Source of the DNA: Corallibacter vietnamensis
GTDB lineage: Bacteria > Bacteroidota > Bacteroidia > Flavobacteriales > Flavobacteriaceae
Length of the DNA stretch: 64,000 nt
NCBI RefSeq assembly: GCF_039537875.1
Contig: NZ_BAABBI010000001.1
Location: forward strand, 62,001 to 126,000
Direction: 5' to 3'
This document shows positions 16,303 through 24,861 of the stretch, in pieces. The translations under genes were made by a program, and so were the position numbers. The notes beneath the pieces were generated by a model. The model did not search any database and was not told where the DNA came from. It saw only the letters and a list, made by a program, of their open reading frames with translations. Position 1 is the stretch's first letter, and each line of letters opens with the position of its first letter.

Positions 16303-19152
16303 ATGAATACAACTGTTTTTGCACAACGTCACATAGGTCCCAGAGAGGCGGACCAAAACCAAATGTTAAAGACTATTGGTGTTGACTCGTTAGACCAACT
16401 TATCTATGAAACTATTCCAGATGATATTAAGCTAAAAAAGCCACTTAACCTTGAAGAACCAATGAGTGAGCAAGAATATCTTGTTCATATGCATAATGTC
16501 TCTAAAAAAAATAAAGTCTATAAAACATATATTGGTTTAGGGTATCACCCTACAATTCTTCCAGCAGTAATTCAAAGAAACATTCTAGAAAATCCAGGTT
16601 GGTATACTGCTTACACACCATATCAAGCAGAAATTGCCCAAGGACGTCTTGAAGCATTGTTAAATTTCCAAACCATGATTACAGATTTAACTGGAATGGA
16701 ATTAGCCAACGCCTCATTACTAGACGAAAGCACAGCAGCCGCAGAAGCCATGAGTTTACTGTTTGCTGTCAGAGACAGAGCCCAAAAAAAGGAAAATGTA
16801 AATAAGTTTTTTGTTTCAGAAGATATTTTACCTCAAACCTTATCAATTTTAACAACAAGAGCGATTCCTATTGGTATAGAATTAGTTGTTGGAAAAGAAA
16901 GCGACTTTGATTTTTCATCTGATTTCTTTGGAGCTATTTTACAATACCCAGGAAAATTAGGACAAGTAACAGACATTAAATCGTTTATAGAAAAAGCAAA
17001 TAACGTCAACATTAAAGTTGCAGTAGCTGCAGATATTTTAAGCTTGGTAAAACTAGAAGCTCCAGGTAAATTTGGTGCCGATGTTGTAGTAGGAACTACG
17101 CAACGATTTGGAATACCAATGGGTTACGGCGGCCCTCATGCTGCTTATTTTGCAACAAAAGAAGCTTACAAACGTGACATCCCAGGACGTATTATTGGAG
17201 TAACAAAAGATACCGATGGTAACAGAGCGTTACGTATGGCACTTCAAACTCGTGAGCAACACATCAAACGAGATAGAGCTACATCAAACATTTGTACTGC
17301 ACAAGTTTTACTTGCCGTAATGGCCGGAATGTATAGCGTGTATCATGGACCTAAAGGTTTGCAGTTTATTGCAGACAGCGTTCATAATGCAGCGGCACTA
17401 TTAGCTAACTCCTTAAAAAAGTTAGGCTTCAATCAAGTAAATTCTGAATATTTTGATACGCTTCAAATTAAAACGGATGCAAAAAAAGTAAAAAAGGTTG
17501 CCAAAGAAAAAAAGGTGAACTTTTACTATCCTGATGAAGATACCGTAAGCATCTCTATAAATGAAACTACAACATTAAGAGACATCAATTACCTTATTGA
17601 AGTATTTGCTAAAGTAGCAAAAAAAGAAGCCTTTACAGTTTCTGAAATACCACAAGCAAATACCATATCTGAAAACCTACAACGTAAAACCGAGTTCTTA
17701 ACATCTGATGTCTTTAACACATATCACTCTGAAACCGAGTTAATGCGTTACATAAAAAAATTAGAGCGTAAAGACTTATCATTAAATCACTCAATGATAT
17801 CTCTTGGCTCTTGTACCATGAAACTTAATGCGGCTGCAGAAATGCTTCCTTTAAGTATTTTTAAATGGGCAAATGTACATCCTTTTGTACCAGAAAAACA
17901 AGCCAAAGGATATTTAACCATTTTAAAAGAATTAGAAGATCAATTGACTGAAATCACAGGTTTTGCTGCTACATCACTACAACCAAACTCTGGTGCTCAA
18001 GGTGAATTTGCAGGACTTATGGTTATTAAAGCATATCATGAATCTCGTGGTGATCATCACAGAAACATTTGTTTAATCCCTTCATCTGCTCATGGTACCA
18101 ACCCTGCAAGTGCCGTTATGGCTGGTATGAAAGTAATTGTAACAAAATCAACTGAAAAAGGTAACATTGATGTTGATGATTTACGTGAAAAAGCTGAATT
18201 ACACAAAGACAACTTATCTTGTTTAATGGTTACTTATCCATCTACGCATGGTGTTTACGAATCTGCCATTAAAGAGATAACAAAGATAATTCACGACAAC
18301 GGTGGTCAAGTATACATGGATGGTGCAAACATGAATGCTCAAGTTGGACTTACAAACCCTGGTAATATTGGTGCTGACGTATGTCACTTAAACCTTCATA
18401 AAACATTTGCCATTCCTCATGGTGGTGGCGGACCTGGCGTTGGACCAATTTGTGTTGCTGAACAACTGGTTCCTTTTTTACCAGGCAACCCTGTTATAAA
18501 AACAGGTGGTAAAAAAGCTATTACGGCTATATCTGGTGCGCCTTTCGGATCGTCTTTAGTTTGTTTAATTTCTTACGGATATATAAAAATGTTAGGCGCT
18601 AAAGGTGTTACTGATGCTACAAAAGCAGCCATCTTAAACGCGAATTACATAAAAACTAGACTACAAGGACATTTTGATACATTATACTCTGGCGAAATGG
18701 GTAGAGCTGCTCATGAGATGATTGTTGATTGTCGTCCTTTTAAAGCTAATGGTATTGAAGTTACTGATATTGCTAAACGACTAATGGACTACGGATTTCA
18801 TGCACCAACAGTATCTTTCCCAGTTGCTGGCACATTAATGATAGAGCCAACAGAAAGCGAAAGCAAAGCCGAAATGGATCGTTTTTGTGATGCTATGATT
18901 TCAATTAAAAAAGAAATTGACCAAGCATCAAAAGAGGACAACAACAATGTACTTAAAAATGCTCCACATACATTAGAAATGGTAACAGCCAACGAATGGG
19001 ATTTCCCTTACACAAGAGAACAAGCTGCTTATCCTTTAGATTATGTAAAAGACAATAAATTTTGGCCTTCAGTAAGACGTGTTGACGATGCTTACGGAGA
19101 CAGAAACTTAATATGTACGTGTGCTCCTATTGAGGAGTATATTGATGCCTAA
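16303..19152 (+). CDS. gcvP: Glycine dehydrogenase (decarboxylating), P-protein
   Basis: A 949-residue, single-chain P-protein of the glycine cleavage system: it decarboxylates glycine and loads the aminomethyl group on lipoyl-GcvH. It starts with FAQRHIGPREADQNQML, a typical N-terminus; the two aminotransferase-like halves are fused as in E. coli and unlike the split gcvPA/gcvPB type. The PLP lysine is Lys700 in NLHKTFAIPHGGGGPGVGP. Other components (gcvT, gcvH, lpd) are not in the window, though lipA, which supplies their lipoyl group, is at 36043. Confidence 0.97.
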   Translation: MNTTVFAQRHIGPREADQNQMLKTIGVDSLDQLIYETIPDDIKLKKPLNLEEPMSEQEYLVHMHNVSKKNKVYKTYIGLGYHPTILPAVIQRNILENPGWYTAYTPYQAEIAQGRLEALLNFQTMITDLTGMELANASLLDESTAAAEAMSLLFAVRDRAQKKENVNKFFVSEDILPQTLSILTTRAIPIGIELVVGKESDFDFSSDFFGAILQYPGKLGQVTDIKSFIEKANNVNIKVAVAADILSLVKLEAPGKFGADVVVGTTQRFGIPMGYGGPHAAYFATKEAYKRDIPGRIIGVTKDTDGNRALRMALQTREQHIKRDRATSNICTAQVLLAVMAGMYSVYHGPKGLQFIADSVHNAAALLANSLKKLGFNQVNSEYFDTLQIKTDAKKVKKVAKEKKVNFYYPDEDTVSISINETTTLRDINYLIEVFAKVAKKEAFTVSEIPQANTISENLQRKTEFLTSDVFNTYHSETELMRYIKKLERKDLSLNHSMISLGSCTMKLNAAAEMLPLSIFKWANVHPFVPEKQAKGYLTILKELEDQLTEITGFAATSLQPNSGAQGEFAGLMVIKAYHESRGDHHRNICLIPSSAHGTNPASAVMAGMKVIVTKSTEKGNIDVDDLREKAELHKDNLSCLMVTYPSTHGVYESAIKEITKIIHDNGGQVYMDGANMNAQVGLTNPGNIGADVCHLNLHKTFAIPHGGGGPGVGPICVAEQLVPFLPGNPVIKTGGKKAITAISGAPFGSSLVCLISYGYIKMLGAKGVTDATKAAILNANYIKTRLQGHFDTLYSGEMGRAAHEMIVDCRPFKANGIEVTDIAKRLMDYGFHAPTVSFPVAGTLMIEPTESESKAEMDRFCDAMISIKKEIDQASKEDNNNVLKNAPHTLEMVTANEWDFPYTREQAAYPLDYVKDNKFWPSVRRVDDAYGDRNLICTCAPIEEYIDA

Positions 19153-19188
19153 TTTAACAGGTTGAACATCGTATTTTAAACAAAAAGA

Positions 19189-19248
19189 GGGTTTGCTTTT
19201 GATTGACAGTAATTAATTTTATATTACGTTAATAGCAAACCCTTTTTT
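19189..19248 (+). terminator. Wide-loop hairpin with T-tract ending at the next start codon
   Basis: GGGTTTGCT (19189-19197) pairs exactly with AGCAAACCC (19234-19242), which is followed by six T and then the ATG of the next gene at 19250. The loop is 36 bases long. It can act as the gcvP terminator, but being in the leader of the KAS III gene it may also control that gene. Confidence 0.65.
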
Positions 19249-19249
19249 A

Positions 19250-20308
19250 ATGAACATACACATAACAGGCACAGGAAGTTATATTCCTGACACTATAGAA
19301 AAAAACGAAAACTTCAATCAACATATTTTTTTAAACAGTGATGGTTCTAGTATAGATTCCTCAAATAAAGTCATTGTTGAGAAGTTTCAAGACATAACAG
19401 GCATTGTTGAACGTCGTTATGCTGAACCTCATCTTGTTACATCAGATTTAGGTGCTTTTGCTGCTGAAAGAGCAATTGCTAACGCTAATATAGACCCTGA
19501 AGAATTAGACTACATTATTGTTGCACATAACTTTGGAGATGTGAAACACAACACCATTCAAAGCGATATTCTTCCTTGTTTAGCCGCTAGAATAAAACAT
19601 AACCTGCGTATAAAAAATCCTAAATGCGTCGCTTACGACATACTTTTTGGTTGTCCTGGTTGGATTGAAGGTGTGATACAAGCAAATGCTTTTATTAAAT
19701 CTGGCATAGCTAAAAAATGCCTTGTAATAGGAGCAGAAACCTTATCGCGCGTTGTAGACAAACACGATAGAGATTCTATGATTTTTTCTGATGGCGCTGG
19801 AGCAACAGTCATTGAAGCTACAGATAATGAAGGAGGCATACTAGCCCACGAAACCGTAAGTCATACTTTAGACGAAGCCTATTATTTATATTTTGGAAAC
19901 TCAAATAACCAAAACCTTTGTCGAGATACACGATATATAAAAATGCATGGTCGCAAAATTTATGAATTTGCTTTAAGCCATGTACCTCAAGCTATGAAAA
20001 GCTGCCTTGACAAAAGCGGCTATTCTATTAACGATGTGAAAAAGATTTTCATTCATCAAGCTAATGAAAAAATGGATGAAGCTATTTTAAAACGTTTTTA
20101 TAGACTATACAGAACTTCAATTCCTGATAACATTATGCCTATGAGCATTCAAAAATTCGGAAACAGCTCTGTTGCTACTGTTCCTACGCTTTATGATTTG
20201 GTTTTACATAATAAAATAGAAAATCAAAGCCTTTCTAAAGGTGATGTTATTATATTTGCAAGTGTTGGTGCTGGCATGCACATAAACGCTATGGTTTACA
20301 AATATTAA
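19250..20308 (+). CDS. 3-oxoacyl-ACP synthase III-like enzyme (KAS III family)
   Basis: A 352-residue thiolase-fold enzyme of the FabH family. The triad is complete: Cys135 in FGCPGWIEG, His in FIHQANEKM, Asn in KFGNSSVATVPT; the C-terminal SVGAGMHINAMVY closes the fold. It condenses an acyl-CoA starter with malonyl-ACP or a related pair. An insert of about 25 residues near the N-terminus (FLNSDGSSIDSSNKVIVEK) sets it apart from standard FabH, so this is probably a second KAS III of unknown starter use. Stands alone after gcvP and meets the convergent T9SS gene with a single-base gap. Confidence 0.88.
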   Translation: MNIHITGTGSYIPDTIEKNENFNQHIFLNSDGSSIDSSNKVIVEKFQDITGIVERRYAEPHLVTSDLGAFAAERAIANANIDPEELDYIIVAHNFGDVKHNTIQSDILPCLAARIKHNLRIKNPKCVAYDILFGCPGWIEGVIQANAFIKSGIAKKCLVIGAETLSRVVDKHDRDSMIFSDGAGATVIEATDNEGGILAHETVSHTLDEAYYLYFGNSNNQNLCRDTRYIKMHGRKIYEFALSHVPQAMKSCLDKSGYSINDVKKIFIHQANEKMDEAILKRFYRLYRTSIPDNIMPMSIQKFGNSSVATVPTLYDLVLHNKIENQSLSKGDVIIFASVGAGMHINAMVYKY

Positions 20309-20309
20309 A

Positions 20310-22241
20310 TTACCTTTTTAAAGTAAAATGTGATTTATATTGTAAATTTCCTTGCCCATTGTCATAATCAACAAGATACCAATAATCACTGGATGGCATA
20401 TTTAACCCATTATAAGTACCATCCCACTTATCATCAAATGGCGTGAGGGTTTTTAGTAATTTACCATACCTATTGAAAATATATAAAATATAATCACAAC
20501 TATTTGAGAGCATTTCTAAATGCCAAAAATCATTAAATCCATCTCCATTAGGTGTAAAAAACATCTTTGTTTTGAAGCACAATATTTCTTGACCCATACA
20601 TTCCAAATCAATCTGACCCAAATCATCTATACAACCAGTAGTTACCTCTTCAATTGAAATACTTTGATAAAGCCCTGATGCCAAATCAGTCAAGATTACT
20701 TCTCCATTGGAATCCGAAAACAATGTCTCAGTTTGACTTGNNNNNNNNNNNNNNNNNNNNNNNNNNNNNNNNNNNNNNNNNNNNNNNNNNNNNNNNNNNN
20801 NNNNNNNNNNNNNNNNNNNNNNNNNNNNNNNNNNNNNNGAGCCATCTGATTGCATACTATGTGTAAATCCAGACCCCATGTATTCATATGTTATTGTATA
20901 GTTTGCGTTCAAATTTAAATCCGATATTATTATAGTTCCATCGTCTAAACCACAATCCGTTGGATCTGTCCAAGTTATTTCAGAATTTAGTTCAGGCGCA
21001 ATAAGCATTACTTGACCCAAATCATCTATACAACCAGTAGTTACCTCTTCAATTGAAATACTTTGATAAAGCCCTGATGCCAAATCAGTCAAGATTACTT
21101 CTCCATTGGAATCCGAAAACAATGTCTCAGTTTGACTTGAACCGTCATTATAACTAATAGTGTATTCCGTATTTGTCAACAATCCAGAAATGATTATGCT
21201 GCCATCATCTGCATCACAGTCTGTTGGATCTATAGATGAGAGGGTCGCATCCAGAGTTGGCGATGTCAGTTCAATATCTCCCAAACTACTTGAACAACCC
21301 GTTGAGTCATCCATTATAACTATATCTTCATAAATACCCTCTGGCAAATCTACTATTACAATTCCACCTGAGCCATCTGATTGCATACTATGTGTAAATC
21401 CAGACCCCATGTATTCATATGTTATTGTATAGTTTGCGTTCAAATTTAAATCCGATATTATTATAGTTCCATCGTCTAAACCACAATCCGTTGGATCTAT
21501 ATATGCCACCGAACTTATTAATGTCGATGATAGTAGTTCAGCAATATTTTCAGCAGTAAGGGCTCTATCCCAATATCTAAAATCATCAATAGCTCCTTTG
21601 AAATAATTTGCAGAGACACCCAAAGCCCTATCATGTCTCCCAATACACCCTGGTAAATCTGAATATTGCAATGACCCTCCTGAACCAGAATAACCACCCC
21701 CGCTTTCATTACAATCAAAATAGATTTCCATATTATTGGCTGAAGTCACCACTATTACAATTTGATGCCAATTACCAACATCAATTGCTGAATTTGACAC
21801 ATAGCTCCTACGTGTTGAAGAAACATAGCTGTAAGAACCATCTCCAAAATTCACAGCATAATTACCTGTAGATGCTTGAGAGTTAAAAAAAACTCCTGTA
21901 TTTCTATCTTCTTCAAAAGACGTATTAAATACTTCTCTATCATTTATATTGTAACTTTCATACTTAATCCAAAATGAAAAAGAAACAGGTAAATCTGGTT
22001 TTAATTGAGAAATATTTGGAAAATTAATATAATCGTCAACACCATCAAAATGAATTGCGGCATTTGTATTACCAAATCTGTCATTAACAAAAGTCGCCCC
22101 AAAATTCACCGCATGATTAGTGTTCGTACTTGAATCTTCAGTATCTCCATCAAATTCATAATGTAGTAGCAAACCATCTGAAAGGCTTTGAGCGAATAAA
22201 TTAAAGGGTAAAAAAAATAAAATTACATTTAAGATTCTCAT
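20310..22241 (-). CDS. LamG/repeat surface protein with T9SS type B (gliding-associated) C-terminus; interrupted by an assembly gap
   Basis: A large exported protein (signal MRILNVILFFLPFNLFAQS). Residues about 20-240 form a LamG/concanavalin-like domain (LLLHYEFDGDTEDSS, IHFDGVDDYINFP, IDDFRYWDRALTAENIAELL). Then follow Cys-bearing beta repeats of about 85-90 residues beginning DPTDCGLDDGTIIISDL or DPTDCDADDGSIIISGL. The end (FFTPNGDGFNDFW ... IFNRYGKLLKTL ... WDGTYNGLNMPSSDYWY) is the CHU_C/type B sorting domain that sends proteins to the cell surface through T9SS. The frame runs through 98 N bases, so length is uncertain (see the finding on the gap). Probably an adhesin linked to gliding or attachment. 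Confidence 0.9.
   Translation of the reverse strand: MRILNVILFFLPFNLFAQSLSDGLLLHYEFDGDTEDSSTNTNHAVNFGATFVNDRFGNTNAAIHFDGVDDYINFPNISQLKPDLPVSFSFWIKYESYNINDREVFNTSFEEDRNTGVFFNSQASTGNYAVNFGDGSYSYVSSTRRSYVSNSAIDVGNWHQIVIVVTSANNMEIYFDCNESGGGYSGSGGSLQYSDLPGCIGRHDRALGVSANYFKGAIDDFRYWDRALTAENIAELLSSTLISSVAYIDPTDCGLDDGTIIISDLNLNANYTITYEYMGSGFTHSMQSDGSGGIVIVDLPEGIYEDIVIMDDSTGCSSSLGDIELTSPTLDATLSSIDPTDCDADDGSIIISGLLTNTEYTISYNDGSSQTETLFSDSNGEVILTDLASGLYQSISIEEVTTGCIDDLGQVMLIAPELNSEITWTDPTDCGLDDGTIIISDLNLNANYTITYEYMGSGFTHSMQSDGXXXXXXXXXXXXXXXXXXXXXXXXXXXXXXXXXXSQTETLFSDSNGEVILTDLASGLYQSISIEEVTTGCIDDLGQIDLECMGQEILCFKTKMFFTPNGDGFNDFWHLEMLSNSCDYILYIFNRYGKLLKTLTPFDDKWDGTYNGLNMPSSDYWYLVDYDNGQGNLQYKSHFTLKR
20615..20740 (-). 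repeat. Repeat B, copy next to the assembly gap
   Basis: This 126-base segment reads identically at 21014-21139 (offset 399). It encodes the end of one beta-repeat (SQTETLFSDSNGEVILTDL...). It ends exactly where the run of N begins. Confidence 0.9.
20741..20838. other. Assembly gap (98 N)
   Basis: Ninety-eight undetermined bases inside the T9SS type B gene, flanked on both sides by sequence that is repeated elsewhere in the gene. Scaffolding over a near-perfect tandem repeat is the likely cause. Confidence 0.98.
20839..20967 (-). repeat. Repeat A, copy next to the assembly gap
   Basis: This 129-base segment is identical to 21370-21498 (offset 531) and encodes the DPTDCGLDDGTIIISDL type repeat start. 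It begins exactly where the N run ends. Confidence 0.9.
21014..21139 (-). repeat. Repeat B, intact copy
   Basis: Identical to 20615-20740. In this copy the sequence continues for 230 bases to repeat A at 21370, showing what the gap probably contains. Confidence 0.9.
21370..21498 (-). repeat. Repeat A, intact copy
   Basis: Identical to 20839-20967; lies just after the LamG domain in protein order. Confidence 0.9.
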
Positions 22242-22286
22242 TCAACTTTTCATCATTTATTACTAATTATTCTTTAAGAATGTGTA

Positions 22287-22294
22287 TATATTTG
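22287..22294 (+). promoter_or_regulatory. -7 box upstream of the FkbM gene
   Basis: TATATTTG matches TAnnTTTG, 19 bases before the ATG at 22314. Confidence 0.55.
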
Positions 22295-22313
22295 CAATAT
22301 ATAAAAAACATTC

Positions 22314-23213
22314 ATGAATTTAATTTACCGATTTATTTATAATTCAAAAATAAATTTTCTCATTAGAAATATTAACTTTCTCATTAAAGGTTTGTTTTTA
22401 AATAAAATTAAAATTCCTCCTTCAGGTTTAATAAAACTTAACACAGATTCAGGCAACCTAAAAATTGCAACTAATCAAACTAGTTATTTAACCCAATTAC
22501 TATTTTGGAATGGTTACAAAAATTTTGAGTATTCTGAAGTTTTTGAAAAACTCTCGAAAAATATTGATGTGTTTTTAGATATCGGTTCTAATATTGGTTA
22601 TTATTCTTTATTAGCTTCTAAATCAAACTCAAAAATCAAAGCTTTTGCCTTTGAACCTGCTTTAGGCCCTAAATATTATCTTGAGAAAAATATTAAATTA
22701 AATCATTTTCAAAACAAAATTGAATCCATCGATCTTGCAATATCTGACTCCACAGGAGAAATAGACTTCTATGAGGTTCAAAATAAAAAATACAAATATT
22801 TAAATTATAATCTTGCAGGTGAAGGAAACGCAGGCACTAAAAAAACCTCTAGAAATTTTAAGGTAAACAAGGTAAAATCTACAACTTTAAGCAATTTTAT
22901 TATATCTAGAAGTTTGAATAAAATAGATTTAATAAAAATTGATACTGAAGGCACTGAAGCAATAATTTTAAATTCAGGATTAGATGAGATTAAAAAATTA
23001 GAGCCAATAATTATTTGTGAAACTTTGTTTAATACAATTGAAAGTGATTTAGAAAACATTTTTAACTCCTTGGATTATGAATTTTACAATCACACCGATA
23101 ATGGACTAAAAAAGGTAGAAACCATTAAAAGAATAGCTGATGATGGAATTAGAAATTGTTTTTTTGTGCCAAAATCTAAATTGCATTTAATTTCTGTATT
23201 TATTATTGAGTGA
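22314..23213 (+). CDS. FkbM family SAM-dependent methyltransferase
   Basis: A 299-residue methyltransferase. The SAM site shows as VFLDIGSNIGYYSLLAS (motif I), with AFEPALGPKYYLEKN following, and the FkbM signature LIKIDTEGTEAIIL further on. FkbM enzymes O-methylate sugars or polyketides; beside a glycosyltransferase, a glycan substrate is the natural guess. The region is even more A/T-rich than its neighbours. Its stop overlaps the start of the next gene by 4 bases (GTGA), so the two are translationally coupled. Confidence 0.9.
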   Translation: MNLIYRFIYNSKINFLIRNINFLIKGLFLNKIKIPPSGLIKLNTDSGNLKIATNQTSYLTQLLFWNGYKNFEYSEVFEKLSKNIDVFLDIGSNIGYYSLLASKSNSKIKAFAFEPALGPKYYLEKNIKLNHFQNKIESIDLAISDSTGEIDFYEVQNKKYKYLNYNLAGEGNAGTKKTSRNFKVNKVKSTTLSNFIISRSLNKIDLIKIDTEGTEAIILNSGLDEIKKLEPIIICETLFNTIESDLENIFNSLDYEFYNHTDNGLKKVETIKRIADDGIRNCFFVPKSKLHLISVFIIE

Positions 23214-24058
23214 ACTTCTACATTGTCATACCAGCTCATAATGAAGCAGATTCTATCTTATTAACTTTAGAGTCATTAGCAAATCAAACATTACTACCAA
23301 AAAAAGTAGTTGTAGTTAATGACAACTCAACAGATGAAACTCAAAACATTGTAAGCAATTTCAGAAAAAACCATACTTGGGTTTCTTTGATAAGTGTAAA
23401 GTCTTCTAACAAACATCTCCCTGGCAGCAAAATAATCAATGCATTTTACAAAGGCTACGAAGATTTAGATTGTGATTATGATGTGATTTGTAAGTTTGAT
23501 GCCGATTTGATTTTTCCAGAAAACTATTTAGAACGACTCGCTTTTCATTATAACAACAACCCAAAACTAGGTATGGTTGCTGGTTTTTGCTACATAGAAA
23601 AAAACGACCAATGGGTTTTAGAAAACTTAACGAGAAAAGATCATATACGTGGTGCATTAAAAGCATATAGAAAAGCCTGCTTTCAAGATATTGGCAAACT
23701 AAAAACTTCTATGGGTTGGGATACCATAGATGAACTTTTAGCTAAATACCATAACTGGGATATACAAACCGACGAGTCTCTTCATGTAAAACACTTAAAA
23801 CCTACAGGCATAAGCTATAACAAAGCTGCAAAACATTTGCAAGGCGAAGCTATGTATAAAATGCGCTATGGCTTTACTATTACTTTAATTTCCGCCTTAA
23901 AATTAGCGTACAAAAAAAAGAGTTTTTCTTTATTTAAAGATTACATAGCAGGCTTTTTTAAAGCTAAAAGAAATAGAACAGATTATTTGGTTTCTGAAGA
24001 GGAAGGAAAATTTATTAGACGTTTACGGTGGAAAGGAATGCTAAACAAGCTTCATTAA
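23210..24058 (+). CDS. Family 2 glycosyltransferase
   Basis: A 282-residue GT-A fold protein. It starts with GTG at 23210, overlapping the FkbM stop. NFYIVIPAHNEADSI and VVVVNDNSTDET are the nucleotide-sugar binding part; the DxD-like motif is KFDADLIFP. The C-terminal half (SMGWDTIDELLAKY, DESLHVKHLKP) fits the acceptor region. No membrane helix is evident, so it should act on the cytoplasmic face. Probably adds a sugar to a surface glycan modified by the FkbM enzyme; the acceptor is unknown. The 3' end overlaps the convergent endonuclease gene by 4 bases. Confidence 0.9.
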   Translation: MNFYIVIPAHNEADSILLTLESLANQTLLPKKVVVVNDNSTDETQNIVSNFRKNHTWVSLISVKSSNKHLPGSKIINAFYKGYEDLDCDYDVICKFDADLIFPENYLERLAFHYNNNPKLGMVAGFCYIEKNDQWVLENLTRKDHIRGALKAYRKACFQDIGKLKTSMGWDTIDELLAKYHNWDIQTDESLHVKHLKPTGISYNKAAKHLQGEAMYKMRYGFTITLISALKLAYKKKSFSLFKDYIAGFFKAKRNRTDYLVSEEEGKFIRRLRWKGMLNKLH

Positions 24059-24861
24059 AAACGCCAATTCCTATAACTATCAGAAGCTTCTATCTCATTT
24101 TCAATTGCATCATCTAACTCTGAAAAGAAATCTATTCCAGTTAAATCTTCTAAAAAATCAACAGAAACAACAAAGTTATGAAGAGGTTCTTTAGAGTTTT
24201 TATGTGGTAATAAGAAGGCAATTACTTTAGGTGTTCCGTTGTTATAATCAAATACTATTTTATAAAATTGGTTTGGAACAGAAACATGCTCATTTCCTAT
24301 GGTTTTCATGGTTCCTTTCAAAACACCTCCTGTCACAACAAAAACACCATCATATTTTTTTGCCCAATAGCGTACTTTTTGTTCTAATGTATTCCAAATA
24401 CCAGAATTAAAATCATGCTTTTGTGGCGAAATATTGCTTGTTAAAAATGTCTCATCATAAGCTTTTTGGCTATAACGCCTATCTGCTGCTGGACAAAGAT
24501 GCCCACGATCATAGCCTGAATTTTTATAATTTTTCCAACTCGCAGCACCTGTTTTAACCGCTTGGTCTATTTCAAAATAAGGCCTATCAAAATCATTGTA
24601 TGACAATTGAGTTTTTTTCAACTCATAAGCTACCCATTCTGCTTGCTCGTGAGCTTCACTATAACTTAATGAATACCCTTCATGATGCACCAATTGATTT
24701 GTGGTACTTGTTGGTAAAAAGAATTCATTTGTTAAAGTTTTCGCTTGCGCTCCTTTGTTTACTATTTCTAACTGCTCTTCTTGTTTCAAATATGCTTCAT
24801 AAACATAAATACCAACAACAATAAGAGCAGCTATAATAGTATAAAGCGTTCGTTTACTCAT
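24055..24861 (-). CDS. Membrane-anchored or exported DNA/RNA non-specific endonuclease
   Basis: A 268-residue protein with an N-terminal hydrophobic segment (TLYTIIAALIVVGIYVYEAYL), so it is exported or anchored. The catalytic motif is DRGHLCPAADR, the DRGH of the beta-beta-alpha-Me (NUC1/EndoG-like) nucleases, with Asn support in LTSNISPQKHDFNSGIWNTLE. It should degrade DNA and RNA outside the cytoplasm, for nutrient or phosphate gain. No immunity gene is next to it. It follows valS with a one-base overlap (TAATG), implying co-transcription with a housekeeping gene. Confidence 0.92.
   Translation of the reverse strand: MSKRTLYTIIAALIVVGIYVYEAYLKQEEQLEIVNKGAQAKTLTNEFFLPTSTTNQLVHHEGYSLSYSEAHEQAEWVAYELKKTQLSYNDFDRPYFEIDQAVKTGAASWKNYKNSGYDRGHLCPAADRRYSQKAYDETFLTSNISPQKHDFNSGIWNTLEQKVRYWAKKYDGVFVVTGGVLKGTMKTIGNEHVSVPNQFYKIVFDYNNGTPKVIAFLLPHKNSKEPLHNFVVSVDFLEDLTGIDFFSELDDAIENEIEASDSYRNWRF

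Noticed and set aside
20615..21498. CRISPR array or satellite repeat
   Set aside because: The repeated blocks are in-frame protein-coding repeats of a T9SS protein, long and few, without regular spacers.
24055..24861. Toxin nuclease with immunity partner
   Set aside because: The endonuclease has a plain membrane or signal segment and no toxin delivery domain, and no small immunity-like gene adjoins; neighbours are valS and a glycosyltransferase.
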